Below are positions 7,301-15,419 of a stretch of 64,000 nt of DNA, one piece after another. Origin of the DNA: Muribaculaceae bacterium. Lineage in GTDB: Bacteria; Bacteroidota; Bacteroidia; Bacteroidales; Muribaculaceae. Made by a program: the position numbers and the translations under genes. How positions within the stretch are numbered: position 1 is the first letter of the stretch; every line of letters begins with the position of its first letter. The notes under the pieces are model-generated. The model was not told the origin of the DNA. It worked only from the letters and a program-made list of their open reading frames with translations, and made no database searches. The stretch covers positions 1 to 64,000 of the forward strand of contig JAFQZK010000039.1 of assembly GCA_017405965.1 (NCBI GenBank), read 5' to 3'.

Positions 7301-8125
7301 ATGAGTAAGAAAACAAGGTTAAAAATCGGAGAATTCTCCCAGTTGATGCAAGTCACAGTAAAAACTTTGCGTCATTATGAGCAGAAGGGTCTGCTGTTGC
7401 CTGACGAGGTGGACGAGTGGACTGGCTACCGCTACTACAGCATCGACCAGATGCAGAAGTTGCAAGCCATCCGCGACCTGCAGCACCTTGGATTCTCGTT
7501 GGATGAGATCAAGGACTTGTTCGAGGACAACTCGCATATCCCAAGCATCAGGCAACTGACCGAGAAAATCAAGGAAACGGAAGCACAGCTGAAGCAGCTG
7601 ATAACCCGCCGCAACCGACTGCTCGACTGGAGGAACACTCGCAAAGAGATGAAGACAATGGAAAAATACAGCATTCAGTCACTGCCCGAAATCATTGTGG
7701 CAAGTCATCGTGAAGTCCTTCCCGACTACGCCGCCATCGGCTCCATGTGTGTAGAAATCATCGCTCCCGAGATGCAGCGTCTCGGCTGCAAGTGCCCACT
7801 GCCGGGCTACTGCTTTACTGTTGAACATGACAGGGAGTACAAGCCGACGGACGTGGACATTGAGTATTGCGAACAGGTAGAGGAGATGGGAGAGGACAGT
7901 GCCATCATTCAGTTCAAGCGTCTGCCCGCAGTGCCCAAGGCGCTCTGCATGAAGCACGTCGGCCCGTATGAAAGATTCTACGAGTCGTACATAGAAGCTT
8001 TCCGTTACATCGAGGATCATGGTTACAAACCTGTTGGTCTGTTCCGCACCTGCTACGTTGATGGAGTATGGAACCAGGAGGACCCCGAGAAATGGCTTTC
8101 AATCATTCAGATACCGATAGAATAG
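7301..8125 (+). CDS. MerR-family regulator with GyrI-like effector domain
   Basis: A 274-aa protein. Residues 1-75 are a MerR winged helix (IGEFSQLMQVTVKTLRHYE, then GYRYYSIDQMQKLQ), followed by a coiled-coil linker (about 80-115) and a C-terminal GyrI/AraC effector-binding domain (about 120-274: LPEIIVASHRE, KHVGPYE, EKWLSIIQIPIE). BmrR-type proteins of this layout bind drugs or other hydrophobic ligands and twist the promoter to activate export genes. The ATG at 7301 was chosen because it opens the HTH and follows a promoter box; the frame extends upstream without conserved sequence. No obvious target gene is adjacent, so the ligand is unknown. Confidence 0.88.
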   Translation: MSKKTRLKIGEFSQLMQVTVKTLRHYEQKGLLLPDEVDEWTGYRYYSIDQMQKLQAIRDLQHLGFSLDEIKDLFEDNSHIPSIRQLTEKIKETEAQLKQLITRRNRLLDWRNTRKEMKTMEKYSIQSLPEIIVASHREVLPDYAAIGSMCVEIIAPEMQRLGCKCPLPGYCFTVEHDREYKPTDVDIEYCEQVEEMGEDSAIIQFKRLPAVPKALCMKHVGPYERFYESYIEAFRYIEDHGYKPVGLFRTCYVDGVWNQEDPEKWLSIIQIPIE

Positions 8126-8354
8126 CCGTTTATCCTAACAGTTCCCCCACAAAAAACGATGGGGTGTCTTGGCAATCGGAGGCTGTTGATTTTTCAATGG
8201 TCTCCATTTTTATTTATATCCCCTACCCCGCTTAAAGCCCATCATATAGCAATCAGGGCTCAGAGCCTTCTTTTGAAGTGCCGAGGTGGACGTCCTTGAC
8301 CTACAGGCCTTAGCTATCGGACCGCACATCAGTTGGAATCGGTCAACAGTCAGT

Positions 8355-8966
8355 TTATTCGTTGAACTGTTTTCCATCCCATTTCAAGACTGTCTGCTTG
8401 ATGGTGCCGTCGTCATTCCATTTTGTAGTGATGATGTCCTTGCCACTACGAGGCAATTCATAGTTGCAACTGTAATCAACTTCAAACCCGGGAGCGTCGC
8501 AACCCTCCATGCGCTTTGTGGCATTGTTGTAACGGAAGAAATAAATGTCACTCGTTTCGGTCATACATGGCCGGCCTTCCATATAGCTTGCCATATTGTT
8601 GAAAGCAATCAGTTTGTGCTTTCCGTCTGACTCGTTCCAGTAACACACTTCCAACCTGGAAATATAGTCTCCATACTCTTCGCCTACACGCTCGTAAAGG
8701 ATGTATCCGTTTTTTGAATCGATGGTCAACGTCACGCCATCCTCTTGTGGTTGGCCTTTGCTGTGACGCGTCATGGCAATCTCCAACGCTCTCCATGGGC
8801 GGTCGCCGCTTTCGTCCTCGTCTTCATGGTTCAATGAAGGAAAAGCCGCACACACAAAATCTGTGACAGTAGGGTTGGAGCCTTTAAAGTTCACTTTAAT
8901 GCCATCTTGCGCCCCCAACGACAGTGTGAGGCAAATAAGGAAAAATGCAGATGCTATTCTTTTCAT
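8355..8966 (-). CDS. exported protein of unknown function
   Basis: A 203-aa protein with a signal peptide (about 1-19, ending LSLGAQ). The rest is rich in aromatic, acidic and Asn residues and probably folds as beta-sheet; no domain was recognised. It is a single gene with its own TATCTTTG box. The 229-bp gap to the MerR gene on the left holds nothing recognisable. Confidence 0.65.
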   Translation of the reverse strand: MKRIASAFFLICLTLSLGAQDGIKVNFKGSNPTVTDFVCAAFPSLNHEDEDESGDRPWRALEIAMTRHSKGQPQEDGVTLTIDSKNGYILYERVGEEYGDYISRLEVCYWNESDGKHKLIAFNNMASYMEGRPCMTETSDIYFFRYNNATKRMEGCDAPGFEVDYSCNYELPRSGKDIITTKWNDDGTIKQTVLKWDGKQFNE

Positions 8967-9018
8967 AACTATAAACGCATTGATTAATGAATATCAATTT
9001 ATCTTTCTGTCACTGCTG

Positions 9019-9026
9019 CAAAGATA
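9019..9026 (-). promoter_or_regulatory. -7 box TATCTTTG
   Basis: TAnnTTTG match about 52 bases upstream of the exported-protein start at 8966. Confidence 0.6.
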
Positions 9027-9075
9027 GCGATTATTTCGCAAAACACCAGCATGACGCTGAAACGGCAAGCAACTC

Positions 9076-9768
9076 TCAATGATTGGCGGGAGAGAAAGGG
9101 CATCGCCGCCCGATGCACTGGTTGTTCTTGCCTGAATAGCGGCAGATGATCTCGGGCTGCTCCATCTCCACGCCAAAGTGTTCCTTGACGAAATCAATGG
9201 AAGCGAGGATGGAAAGGAACGAGTCGCGCTTGCAGCAGCGTGGGCCTCCGACACGGCCTATCTCGCCGAGGGACTTGGCCGTCATCAGGTGCGACAGGGC
9301 AAAAGGCTCGTTAGCTAGCGGAGTGGACTGGGAGATAATCGACACGAACATCCCCGTGCTGATACCCGCGCCGCATGCACCCCAAAAGCCGCATACTCCG
9401 CCAGGAACGCTCTTTCCTCTGGAGATCATCTCGCTCAGGGCCTTGGGCAGGTCTATCGCGCCCCCGGCGTTCTTGTAGGCTGTGAGCAAGGCTGCCCCCA
9501 CCATCACATGGTGCTCGGGGCCGTGCATATGGCAAAACGGCTGAGCCATCATCTTCTCAATGACCTCAACAGGGTTTCGGGACGTCTCGGCGAGGCAAAG
9601 TCCGATGATGGTGTCCAGTCCTGCAGTATGGCAATCGTTGCACACATAGTGCCCGTTGATGCAGCGCGTCTTGCTGCTCTCCTTCTTGTGGCAGATGGCG
9701 CACTCCATGAGCTCATCGTTCTCGAGATACTCCAGCGGAGCCTTGCAGATCAGACATTCTTCGTTCAT
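9076..9768 (-). CDS. DUF5714 protein
   Basis: A 230-aa cytoplasmic protein. The N-terminal 45 residues hold paired CxxC motifs (CLIC, CAIC, CNDC), likely a zinc ribbon. The rest matches the DUF5714 signature: HHVMVGAALLTAYKNAGG, CGFWGACGAGISTGMF, GGPRCCKRD and QCIGRRCPF. Many conserved Cys and Gly residues suggest a metal- or cluster-binding enzyme; relatives are sometimes next to radical-SAM or methyltransferase genes (family knowledge), but the reaction is unknown. It lies 12 bases downstream of crcB and is probably co-transcribed with it. Confidence 0.8.
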   Translation of the reverse strand: MNEECLICKAPLEYLENDELMECAICHKKESSKTRCINGHYVCNDCHTAGLDTIIGLCLAETSRNPVEVIEKMMAQPFCHMHGPEHHVMVGAALLTAYKNAGGAIDLPKALSEMISRGKSVPGGVCGFWGACGAGISTGMFVSIISQSTPLANEPFALSHLMTAKSLGEIGRVGGPRCCKRDSFLSILASIDFVKEHFGVEMEQPEIICRYSGKNNQCIGRRCPFSPANH

Positions 9769-9780
9769 TATCTTGACTAT

Positions 9781-10152
9781 TTATTTTGCTAATGCATAGC
9801 CCAAGGCAACAGCAGCAATGCCAAGCACTACACTGCCCAGTGCATACAGGATGAATGCTGAATAGTTACCAGCCTGCAACAGGTTCAGGCTCTCCTTTGA
9901 GAAGGTGGAAAATGTGGTGAAACCACCACAGAAACCCACAGCCAGCAGCAAGTTCAACTGAGCCGAGGCATTAACGCGATTGAATGTTGCCCAGAGCAAA
10001 CCGATGAGCAGACATCCGACAATGTTGGCTGTCATCGTTGCCCAGGGGAATGTGGAACCTAAGCCCTTCATGGCCAACGATATCAGGAAACGGGCAATGC
10101 CTCCGAAAAAACTGCCAACGCCCACAAGGAGTATGTCCTTTAAGATGCTCAT
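9781..10152 (-). CDS. crcB: fluoride ion channel/exporter CrcB (Fluc)
   Basis: A 123-aa inner-membrane protein with four hydrophobic segments and the Fluc signature GFCGGFTTFSTFS (about 73-85) plus GSFFGGIARF near the N-terminus. Fluc proteins are dual-topology dimers that let fluoride leave the cell. Length is normal. No fluoride riboswitch is seen in the short leader. The gene is first in a pair with the DUF5714 gene. Confidence 0.95.
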   Translation of the reverse strand: MSILKDILLVGVGSFFGGIARFLISLAMKGLGSTFPWATMTANIVGCLLIGLLWATFNRVNASAQLNLLLAVGFCGGFTTFSTFSKESLNLLQAGNYSAFILYALGSVVLGIAAVALGYALAK

Positions 10153-10185
10153 ACATCAATTTCCGATTAATTTCACTCAACGGTG

Positions 10186-10193
10186 CAAAGATA
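10186..10193 (-). promoter_or_regulatory. -7 box TATCTTTG
   Basis: TAnnTTTG match 33 bases upstream of the crcB start; the leader is too short for a crcB-motif riboswitch. Confidence 0.6.
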
Positions 10194-10335
10194 GCATTTT
10201 CTTGTAACAAACACTTGTTTGTTACTGCTATTTTGTCTTATACCGCTAATTGATGACGAGCAACTCAATGACGAAGATGAGGGAGTAGCCGCCAGCCAAT
10301 CCATGTTGGTCCGGAGGTGCGGAGCACAAAGGATG

Positions 10336-11127
10336 TCATCCCATCACCACATCCAGTACCATCATCAGCACAAAACCGATGGCAAAGCCAATGGTGCTCA
10401 GGTTGGTGTGGCAGCCTGTCGATGCCTCGGGGATCAGTTCCTCGACAACGACATAGAACATGGCACCAGCCGCAAAAACCAGCAGATAAGGTAAAACTGG
10501 CGTCAACAGCGATGCTAACAAGATGATGGCCAACCCGCCGACAGGTTCAACAGCGCCGCTGAGGCTTCCCAGCCAGAAGGCGCGCCAACGGGAATTGCCC
10601 TCAGCCCTCATGGGCATGGAGATAATCGCCACCTCGGGGACATTCTGGATGGCAATGCCCAACGAGACCGCAACTGCCGATGCCAGCGAAATGTCGGCAG
10701 CACCTTGCTCAGCGCCTGCAAACACCACACCGACTGCCATGCCCTCGGGCAGGTTGTGGATGGTGACAGCCAGAGCCAGCATGGCGGTGCGTGACAAGCG
10801 AGAGCGTGGGCCCTCAGGACTATTAGAGCCGAGGTGCAGATGCGGTGTCAACTCGTCAAGGGCGAGCAGGAAACCTATACCCAATAAAAAACCGACCGCA
10901 GCAGGAATCACCGACTGCCAGCCTCCATTGCTTGTCGCCATATCCATGGCGGGAATCAGCAATGACCATACCGAGGCAGCAACCATGACACCTGACGCAA
11001 ATCCGAGCAGGGACTTCTGCACCCGATCGGGCAAGTCTCCTTTCATGAAGAAGACGAATGCCGAACCGAGCATGGTCCCGAGCAACGGGATGAGCAGACC
11101 GATAGCAATAGTAGTAGTCATCATCAT
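10336..11127 (-). CDS. ZIP-family metal transporter
   Basis: A 263-aa inner-membrane protein, about eight TM segments. The metal-site helices are clear: HNLPEGMAVG, then IAIQNVPE, with VVEELIPEA in a later helix; a His-containing loop (LTPHLHLG) lies between TM3 and TM4. ZIP proteins of the ZupT/GufA group import zinc, iron or manganese. The start was set at the first ATG (11127), because the upstream TTG lies close to the promoter. A 51-bp inverted repeat overlaps the promoter and is a good operator candidate. The C-terminus ends in a short hydrophobic helix. Confidence 0.9.
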   Translation of the reverse strand: MMMTTTIAIGLLIPLLGTMLGSAFVFFMKGDLPDRVQKSLLGFASGVMVAASVWSLLIPAMDMATSNGGWQSVIPAAVGFLLGIGFLLALDELTPHLHLGSNSPEGPRSRLSRTAMLALAVTIHNLPEGMAVGVVFAGAEQGAADISLASAVAVSLGIAIQNVPEVAIISMPMRAEGNSRWRAFWLGSLSGAVEPVGGLAIILLASLLTPVLPYLLVFAAGAMFYVVVEELIPEASTGCHTNLSTIGFAIGFVLMMVLDVVMG

Positions 11128-11146
11128 ACTTGTAATCAAATGTCAA

Positions 11147-11197
11147 CTGGCTGCAAATGTACTAAAAAATCGATTTTCAAGTACATTTTGCAGCCAG
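11147..11197. promoter_or_regulatory. palindromic operator over the ZIP promoter
   Basis: A near-perfect inverted repeat: CTGGCTGCAAATGTACT (11147-11163) and AGTACATTTTGCAGCCAG (11180-11197) with a 16-bp AT-rich centre. It contains the ZIP gene's -7 box TACATTTG (11154-11161, minus strand). An extended palindrome over a metal-transporter promoter suggests a dimeric metalloregulator site. Alternatively it is the terminator of the wHTH operon, which ends just to the right. Confidence 0.55.
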
Positions 11198-11231
11198 CTT
11201 TAGTCGGCGTTCTCACGCTTGCGGAACGGGC

Positions 11232-11405
11232 TTACTCGGCTGGAGCCCACTTGCAGCGGACGGGAGATACGATAGCGCCCTCTTTCTTGAGCACGGCAAA
11301 TGCCTTGTCAACCTCCTTGCGGTCGGCACCCAGGGCCTTGGTCACATCGCCAGCCGACATGGGCTTGCCGGCATCGCGCATGGCTTGTAATACTTGCTCT
11401 TTCAT
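11232..11405 (-). CDS. 57-aa winged-helix protein
   Basis: A small gene: ATG at 11403-11405, TAA at 11232-11234. The product starts MKEQVLQAMRDAGKPMSAGDV and continues with an HTH-like segment (VTKALGADRKEVDKAF, VLKKEGAIVSPVRC), giving a compact winged-helix domain and little else. It may bind DNA as a small regulator. It lies 15 bases after the PNPOx-like gene and is third in the bacterioferritin-like operon. The size and composition support a real gene. Confidence 0.75.
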   Translation of the reverse strand: MKEQVLQAMRDAGKPMSAGDVTKALGADRKEVDKAFAVLKKEGAIVSPVRCKWAPAE

Positions 11406-11420
11406 CGTTCTTGAATGTTT

Positions 11421-11819
11421 TTAGAAAGTGATCGTTTCTACAGGTTCCATCAGTTTAAAGAAGGTTGCTGTGGCATCGGTGACTTTGTACATCACACCCT
11501 TCTCGCCGTTCTCACCCAGCAGGGGCTTCAAGGACGGCATCTTCTCGGCCAAAGCCTTCTTCACCTCGGGGCGCAGATCCTCAACCAGCGTGCAGGTAAC
11601 ACGCAAGGTCTGACCCTTGAAAGCGCAAATTTCAGCCTTTGGATTCTGAGCGATCTGCTTTGTGGCTGCGGTCTCGCCGAAAGACATCAGGTAGAGATTT
11701 CCCTCATAGAACAGTTGGGCGCCATAGGGGCGCACACGGGGCTGGTCACCCTCAACGGTGGCCAAGTAGAACGTTCCTGCCTCTTCCAGGAAGTCATAAA
11801 CTTTCTTAGCGTTATCCAT
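11421..11819 (-). CDS. pyridoxamine 5'-phosphate oxidase-like flavoprotein
   Basis: A 132-aa cytoplasmic protein with a split-barrel FMN-binding fold: FYLATVEGDQPRVRPYG near the start, LYLMSFGETAATKQIAQNP in the middle and a C-terminal FFKLMEPVE strand. Small members of this family bind FMN, F420 or haem and reduce diverse substrates; true PdxH is longer. It is between the bacterioferritin-like gene (28 bases upstream) and the small winged-helix gene, so it is probably expressed with iron or redox stress genes. Confidence 0.88.
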   Translation of the reverse strand: MDNAKKVYDFLEEAGTFYLATVEGDQPRVRPYGAQLFYEGNLYLMSFGETAATKQIAQNPKAEICAFKGQTLRVTCTLVEDLRPEVKKALAEKMPSLKPLLGENGEKGVMYKVTDATATFFKLMEPVETITF

Positions 11820-11847
11820 AATTTAGCAAGATATCGAGTGATTAATA

Positions 11848-12306
11848 TTAAAGAGCTGTCTTTATCAGCCAAGGCTTCGAACCGATGCACTCGATCAGAC
11901 CCAGTTGCTCTTCGCTCCAGTACATGTCTTCTTCCTCGTCCTTGAGGTACTCCTTCATCATGTCGGAGGTGGTCAGGTCGTCCTTAATGCCGTCCATGCA
12001 CTTGCGCAGCAACTCGATGCCGTCAACCGACACCTTGTAATCGGCCTTGATGAACTCGATGGGATCCTGATAAAGCGTCTGGGCCTCGACAGCCTCCTGT
12101 TTGAGCTCGCCACCCAGGTCGAGCAGACGTCCGATGAACAGGTCAACAAACTCGGTTTCCTCCTTGGCGTGTTCAAGATACTTGGTCTCGAGTTTCTTGA
12201 ATCCCAGTGAGCCAAAGATGCGGGCCTGCAGCTTATGCTGGAATGACTGTGCATTGAGATTGGTTACAAAAAACTGTAATGCCTCGATTGATTTCTTTGC
12301 GTCCAT
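11848..12306 (-). CDS. bacterioferritin-like protein lacking ferroxidase ligands
   Basis: A 152-aa four-helix protein that can be aligned by eye to E. coli Bfr over nearly its full length (LQARIFGSLGFKKLE, then LKDEEEDMYWSEEQLGLIE, matching the Bfr end DEEGHIDWLETELDLI). The di-iron ligands are mostly replaced: the Glu18 position is Leu, His54 is Phe, Glu94 is Ser and His130 is Asp, while two Glu remain. The haem ligand Met52 is Thr. It may therefore be a non-ferroxidase structural or binding homologue. It is first gene of an operon with the PNPOx-like flavoprotein and the 57-aa winged-helix protein. Confidence 0.75.
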   Translation of the reverse strand: MDAKKSIEALQFFVTNLNAQSFQHKLQARIFGSLGFKKLETKYLEHAKEETEFVDLFIGRLLDLGGELKQEAVEAQTLYQDPIEFIKADYKVSVDGIELLRKCMDGIKDDLTTSDMMKEYLKDEEEDMYWSEEQLGLIECIGSKPWLIKTAL

Positions 12307-12359
12307 AATTTTGTTGTTTAATAAAATTGATTTGGTAAATTAAGATGGTTTATCAACTG

Positions 12360-12367
12360 CAAAGTTA
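12360..12367 (-). promoter_or_regulatory. -7 box TAACTTTG
   Basis: TAnnTTTG match about 53 bases upstream of the bacterioferritin-like gene; it faces away from the AraC promoter at 12446. Confidence 0.6.
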
Positions 12368-12445
12368 CGTATGAATCAATAAGACTTTCTTATCTGCAAC
12401 TACACAAAACTTGTCTGAAACAAAACAACAATAGTTTTTATTTAG

Positions 12446-12453
12446 TACCTTTG
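12446..12453 (+). promoter_or_regulatory. -7 box TACCTTTG
   Basis: TAnnTTTG match only 8 bases before the AraC-family ATG, implying a very short or absent leader. Confidence 0.6.
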
Positions 12454-12461
12454 CAGCCGAT

Positions 12462-13334
12462 ATGTATACACTCAAGCAAGGTTGGATGGCTATGATCGGC
12501 GAAATGCCGATGGAAAATTGGGATGGCAAGATACACTGTCTTGAGACCGATGCCGCCCTCACGTTTCGGACTAACGAGACCGAAGGGTTCATGTCGGCCT
12601 ACACATTCACGCTGGTCACTCGGGGGTCTGCAACCATCATCTACAACGGCAAGGAAATCACGCTGTATCCCGACGACCTTTATATCTACTCCCCCGGTTT
12701 GTCGGTAAGAGTCGTCTCCATCTCACAGGATTACCGCGGCATCTGCTTGCTGGCCGACGAACACACGACTCTTGATGCGCCCGGTGTGCACGACCTGGTG
12801 CACATCGCCTATCAGCCCATCGTCCAACTGCAGGAACCCAAGCTGACGCTCCCCCACGACACGGCAGAGCACTTGGCTGCAAGAATGCGCGAGATTATGG
12901 GGTATCTGCAATCCGATCACATCTATAAACGGGAAATCATCAGGATGCTATATGCCGTGTTTCTGCTCGACTTTCAGAATGCTCAACAGAAGGCTATATC
13001 ACACCGCGCCATCCCACAACGTGTCGAAGATATCTTCATCGGTTTCATCCGCCTGCTGCCACTTCACTTCGCACAGCACCATGACATCGGCTTCTATGCA
13101 ACCAAGCTGAACATTACAACCATCTATCTCTCGCGCGTTGTCAAGCAGGTCTCGGGGCGTACGGTTGTCGACTACATCAACCAACTGCTCGTCATGGAAG
13201 CCTCATTCCTGCTTCGCACCACCACATTGAGCGTCGCCCAGATTGCCGACCGCCTTCACTTTGCCGACACTCCTTCATTCAGCAAGTTCTTCTCGCGCCT
13301 AAAGGGCGTCTCTCCGAGGGCCTATAGACGGTGA
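12462..13334 (+). CDS. AraC-family transcriptional regulator
   Basis: A 290-aa protein. The N-terminal part (about 1-170) is a cupin-like ligand domain (FTLVTRGSATIIYNGKEI, YPDDLYIYSPG). The C-terminal 100 residues are the paired HTH of AraC proteins (LNITTIYLSRVVKQVSGRT, then SVAQIADRLHFADTPSFSKF and GVSPRAYRR). It probably activates genes in response to a small molecule. It is divergent from the bacterioferritin-like operon across about 155 bp, so it could regulate that operon (inference). Confidence 0.92.
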   Translation: MYTLKQGWMAMIGEMPMENWDGKIHCLETDAALTFRTNETEGFMSAYTFTLVTRGSATIIYNGKEITLYPDDLYIYSPGLSVRVVSISQDYRGICLLADEHTTLDAPGVHDLVHIAYQPIVQLQEPKLTLPHDTAEHLAARMREIMGYLQSDHIYKREIIRMLYAVFLLDFQNAQQKAISHRAIPQRVEDIFIGFIRLLPLHFAQHHDIGFYATKLNITTIYLSRVVKQVSGRTVVDYINQLLVMEASFLLRTTTLSVAQIADRLHFADTPSFSKFFSRLKGVSPRAYRR

Positions 13335-13444
13335 AGCCATACGACTCAATGATGATCAAACAAATCTGACTGAAGTACACCTAAAAGTTAGACACAAAAC
13401 AATTGGGATGCACTCCCGTGGTCAATGTTGCAGAGGCCGCACCC
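13335..13444. other. AraC to tandem-repeat spacer
   Basis: A short non-coding stretch; no clear terminator for the AraC gene. It leads directly into the 76-bp tandem repeats. Confidence 0.4.
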
Positions 13445-13672
13445 CGTTGCCTGACGGCCAAGGTAGGCTGCGCCTTAACAAAATCAAAATAAATTTTGCT
13501 TTTGTCTTCGGCTTGCACTCCGTTGCCTGGCGGCCAAGGTAGGCTGCGCCTTAACAAAATCAAAATAAATTTTGCTTTTGTCTTCGGCTTGCACTCCGTT
13601 GCCTGACGGCGAAGGTAGGCGGCGCCTCAACAAAATCAAAATAAATTTTGCTTTTGTCTTCGGCTTGCACTA
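13445..13672. repeat. three tandem 76-bp repeats ahead of pepC
   Basis: Three nearly identical head-to-tail units begin at 13445, 13521 and 13597. Each contains a GGTAGGCTGCGCC segment, a AAAATAAATTTTGCTTTTG segment and then CTTCGGCTTGCACT. In the first two the end reads CCGTTGCC; in the last it becomes TACCTTTGC, which is the working -7 box. The unit therefore looks like a triplicated promoter region in which only the last copy keeps the box. Confidence 0.85.
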
Positions 13673-13678
13673 CCTTTG
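13671..13678 (+). promoter_or_regulatory. -7 box TACCTTTG
   Basis: TAnnTTTG match at the end of the third tandem repeat, about 68 bases before the pepC start. Confidence 0.65.
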
Positions 13679-13746
13679 CGGTCAAAGAAGCTATTAATCC
13701 TGCGCAATGGCCATGTGCCGCGCCCTAAACCATTTCACAACTTAAT

Positions 13747-15150
13747 ATGAACAAATTTATCACACTTGCTCTGGCAATAGGACTCGCCTATGCCGGCTCA
13801 GCACAAGACCGTTCTCAGGGCGGCATCAGCCCCGACATGATGCGCCAGATCGTCGCCACCTCGGCATCCAACCAAAACAAGGCCATCAGCAATGCCATGG
13901 CGACAAATTCCATCGACGATCTTGCCAGGAACTACCGCAACAACAAGATCACAGACACCTACTTCAGCATCGAGACGCCCAAACAGTCGATCCACAACCA
14001 GCGACAGAGCGGGCGGTGCTGGATGTACTCCAGTTTCAACGTGTTGCGCGCCAACTTCGCACGTCGTCACTGCGACTCCATCAACGTGGAGTTCTCTCAC
14101 GACTACCTGTTCTTCTACGACCAGCTCGAGAAGGCCAACCTCATGCTGCAAGGCGTGATCGATTGTGCCGACAAGCCCATTGACGACACGCGCGTGCAGT
14201 TTTTCTTCCACCATCCCATGAACGATGGCGGCACCTTCTGCGGTGCGGCCGACCTTGCCGAGAAATACGGCCTCGTACCTGTTGAGGTGCAGCCCGAGAC
14301 CTTCTCGGCTGAACGCACCTCTCGCATGAGCCAACTCGTCGACTCGAAGCTGCGTGAATTCGGACTGGAACTGCGCCAGATGGTCGCTGACAAAAAGAGC
14401 AAAAAGGCCATCAATCAGCGCAAAACCGAGATGCTGGGCACAATCTATTCCATGCTCTCGCTCACGTTGGGCGAACCCATCAAGTCGTTCACCTACGCCT
14501 TCCGCGACAAGGACGGCAAGGCCGTGGGCCCGGCACGCACCTACACCCCGCTGGAATTCTACCGCGAAACCGTGGGCGGCCCCATCAACGGCACTTTCAT
14601 CATGGCGATGAACGACCCGCGCAGGGAATACTACAAGACCTACGAAGTGGAATATGACCGCCACACCTACGACGGACACAACTGGCGCTACGTCAACCTG
14701 CCTATGGAAGACATCGCAGCCATGGCCATCGCTTCGCTCAAGGATTCCACCAAGCTCTATGCCAGCTTTGACGTGGGCAAACAGCTCAACCGCGACAACG
14801 GCTACCTCGCACTCGACAACTTTGACTATGCGACCCTGTTCGGCACCACATTCCCCATGGACAAGGCCCAGCGCATCGCCACGTTTGACAGCGGTTCAAC
14901 GCACGCCATGACGATTTGCGCCGTCGATCTTGACGACAACGGCAATCCCATCAAGTGGAAAGTCGAGAACTCTTGGGGTGGCGACAGCGGACACAAGGGC
15001 TACATCATCATGACCAATGAGTGGTTCAACGAGTACTCCTTCCGCCTGGTTGTGGACAAGAAATACGTGCCGCAACACATCCTCAAGGCCGCCGAGACCA
15101 AGCCCGTGATGGTCATGCCCGAAGATCCCCTCTTCGGCACCGATGATTGA
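13747..15150 (+). CDS. pepC: exported C1-family aminopeptidase C / bleomycin-hydrolase-like peptidase
   Basis: A 467-aa cysteine peptidase with a signal peptide (1-19, ending AGSAQ). The catalytic triad is visible: Gln and Cys in NQRQSGRCW (Cys91), His in STHAM (about 388) and Asn in VENSWGG (about 410). Length and order match PepC/bleomycin hydrolase, which form hexameric self-compartmentalised aminopeptidases. A signal peptide places it in the periplasm or outside, unlike the cytoplasmic PepC of Firmicutes but common in Bacteroidales. It is preceded by a triplicated promoter region and a 68-base leader. Confidence 0.93.
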   Translation: MNKFITLALAIGLAYAGSAQDRSQGGISPDMMRQIVATSASNQNKAISNAMATNSIDDLARNYRNNKITDTYFSIETPKQSIHNQRQSGRCWMYSSFNVLRANFARRHCDSINVEFSHDYLFFYDQLEKANLMLQGVIDCADKPIDDTRVQFFFHHPMNDGGTFCGAADLAEKYGLVPVEVQPETFSAERTSRMSQLVDSKLREFGLELRQMVADKKSKKAINQRKTEMLGTIYSMLSLTLGEPIKSFTYAFRDKDGKAVGPARTYTPLEFYRETVGGPINGTFIMAMNDPRREYYKTYEVEYDRHTYDGHNWRYVNLPMEDIAAMAIASLKDSTKLYASFDVGKQLNRDNGYLALDNFDYATLFGTTFPMDKAQRIATFDSGSTHAMTICAVDLDDNGNPIKWKVENSWGGDSGHKGYIIMTNEWFNEYSFRLVVDKKYVPQHILKAAETKPVMVMPEDPLFGTDD

Positions 15151-15341
15151 CACCGCACAACAACTAACTACGGATTACGCTAATTTAACTAATTGGCATC
15201 CGCGTACAATTGTTACGAATTGAACGAATCCGCATGTAGTTGCCCCACGCCAAGACGCTAAGGCGCTAAGTTTATCATTTGGGAATGAGCACTGTAGGAC
15301 CTCGCCCAAGCGCGGCTGCACCCAGGCGCCCATGAGATTAA
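15151..15341. other. non-coding spacer with dispersed repeat fragments
   Basis: Contains fragments of dispersed repeats: a diverged GGCATCCGCG/TAATT unit (15175-15235) and CCACGCCAAGACGCTAAGG (about 15244), which recurs near 62670 and, inverted, near 15395. No gene is seen. Confidence 0.5.
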
Positions 15342-15373
15342 AAAACGACTCAAACAGGTGTTTGAGTCGTTTT
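15342..15373. terminator. bidirectional terminator
   Basis: A perfect stem AAACGACTCAAACA with TGTTTGAGTCGTTT, flanked by A-run and T-run, between the convergent pepC and phosphatase genes. Confidence 0.85.
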
Positions 15374-15419
15374 GTTTGTTTCTAAGAATTTTAGCGCCTT
15401 AGCGTGAGGCCGAGGTGGC

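Noticed and set aside
10153-10200. Fluoride riboswitch upstream of crcB
   Set aside because: The promoter box leaves a leader of about 30 nt with no crcB-motif fold.
10201-10335. Gene remnant beside crcB (minus-strand LAGGYSLIFVIELLVIN tail)
   Set aside because: Only about 20 codons look protein-like; too short to support.
13445-13672. CRISPR-like array
   Set aside because: The 76-bp units are directly adjacent with no unique spacers, and no cas genes are nearby.
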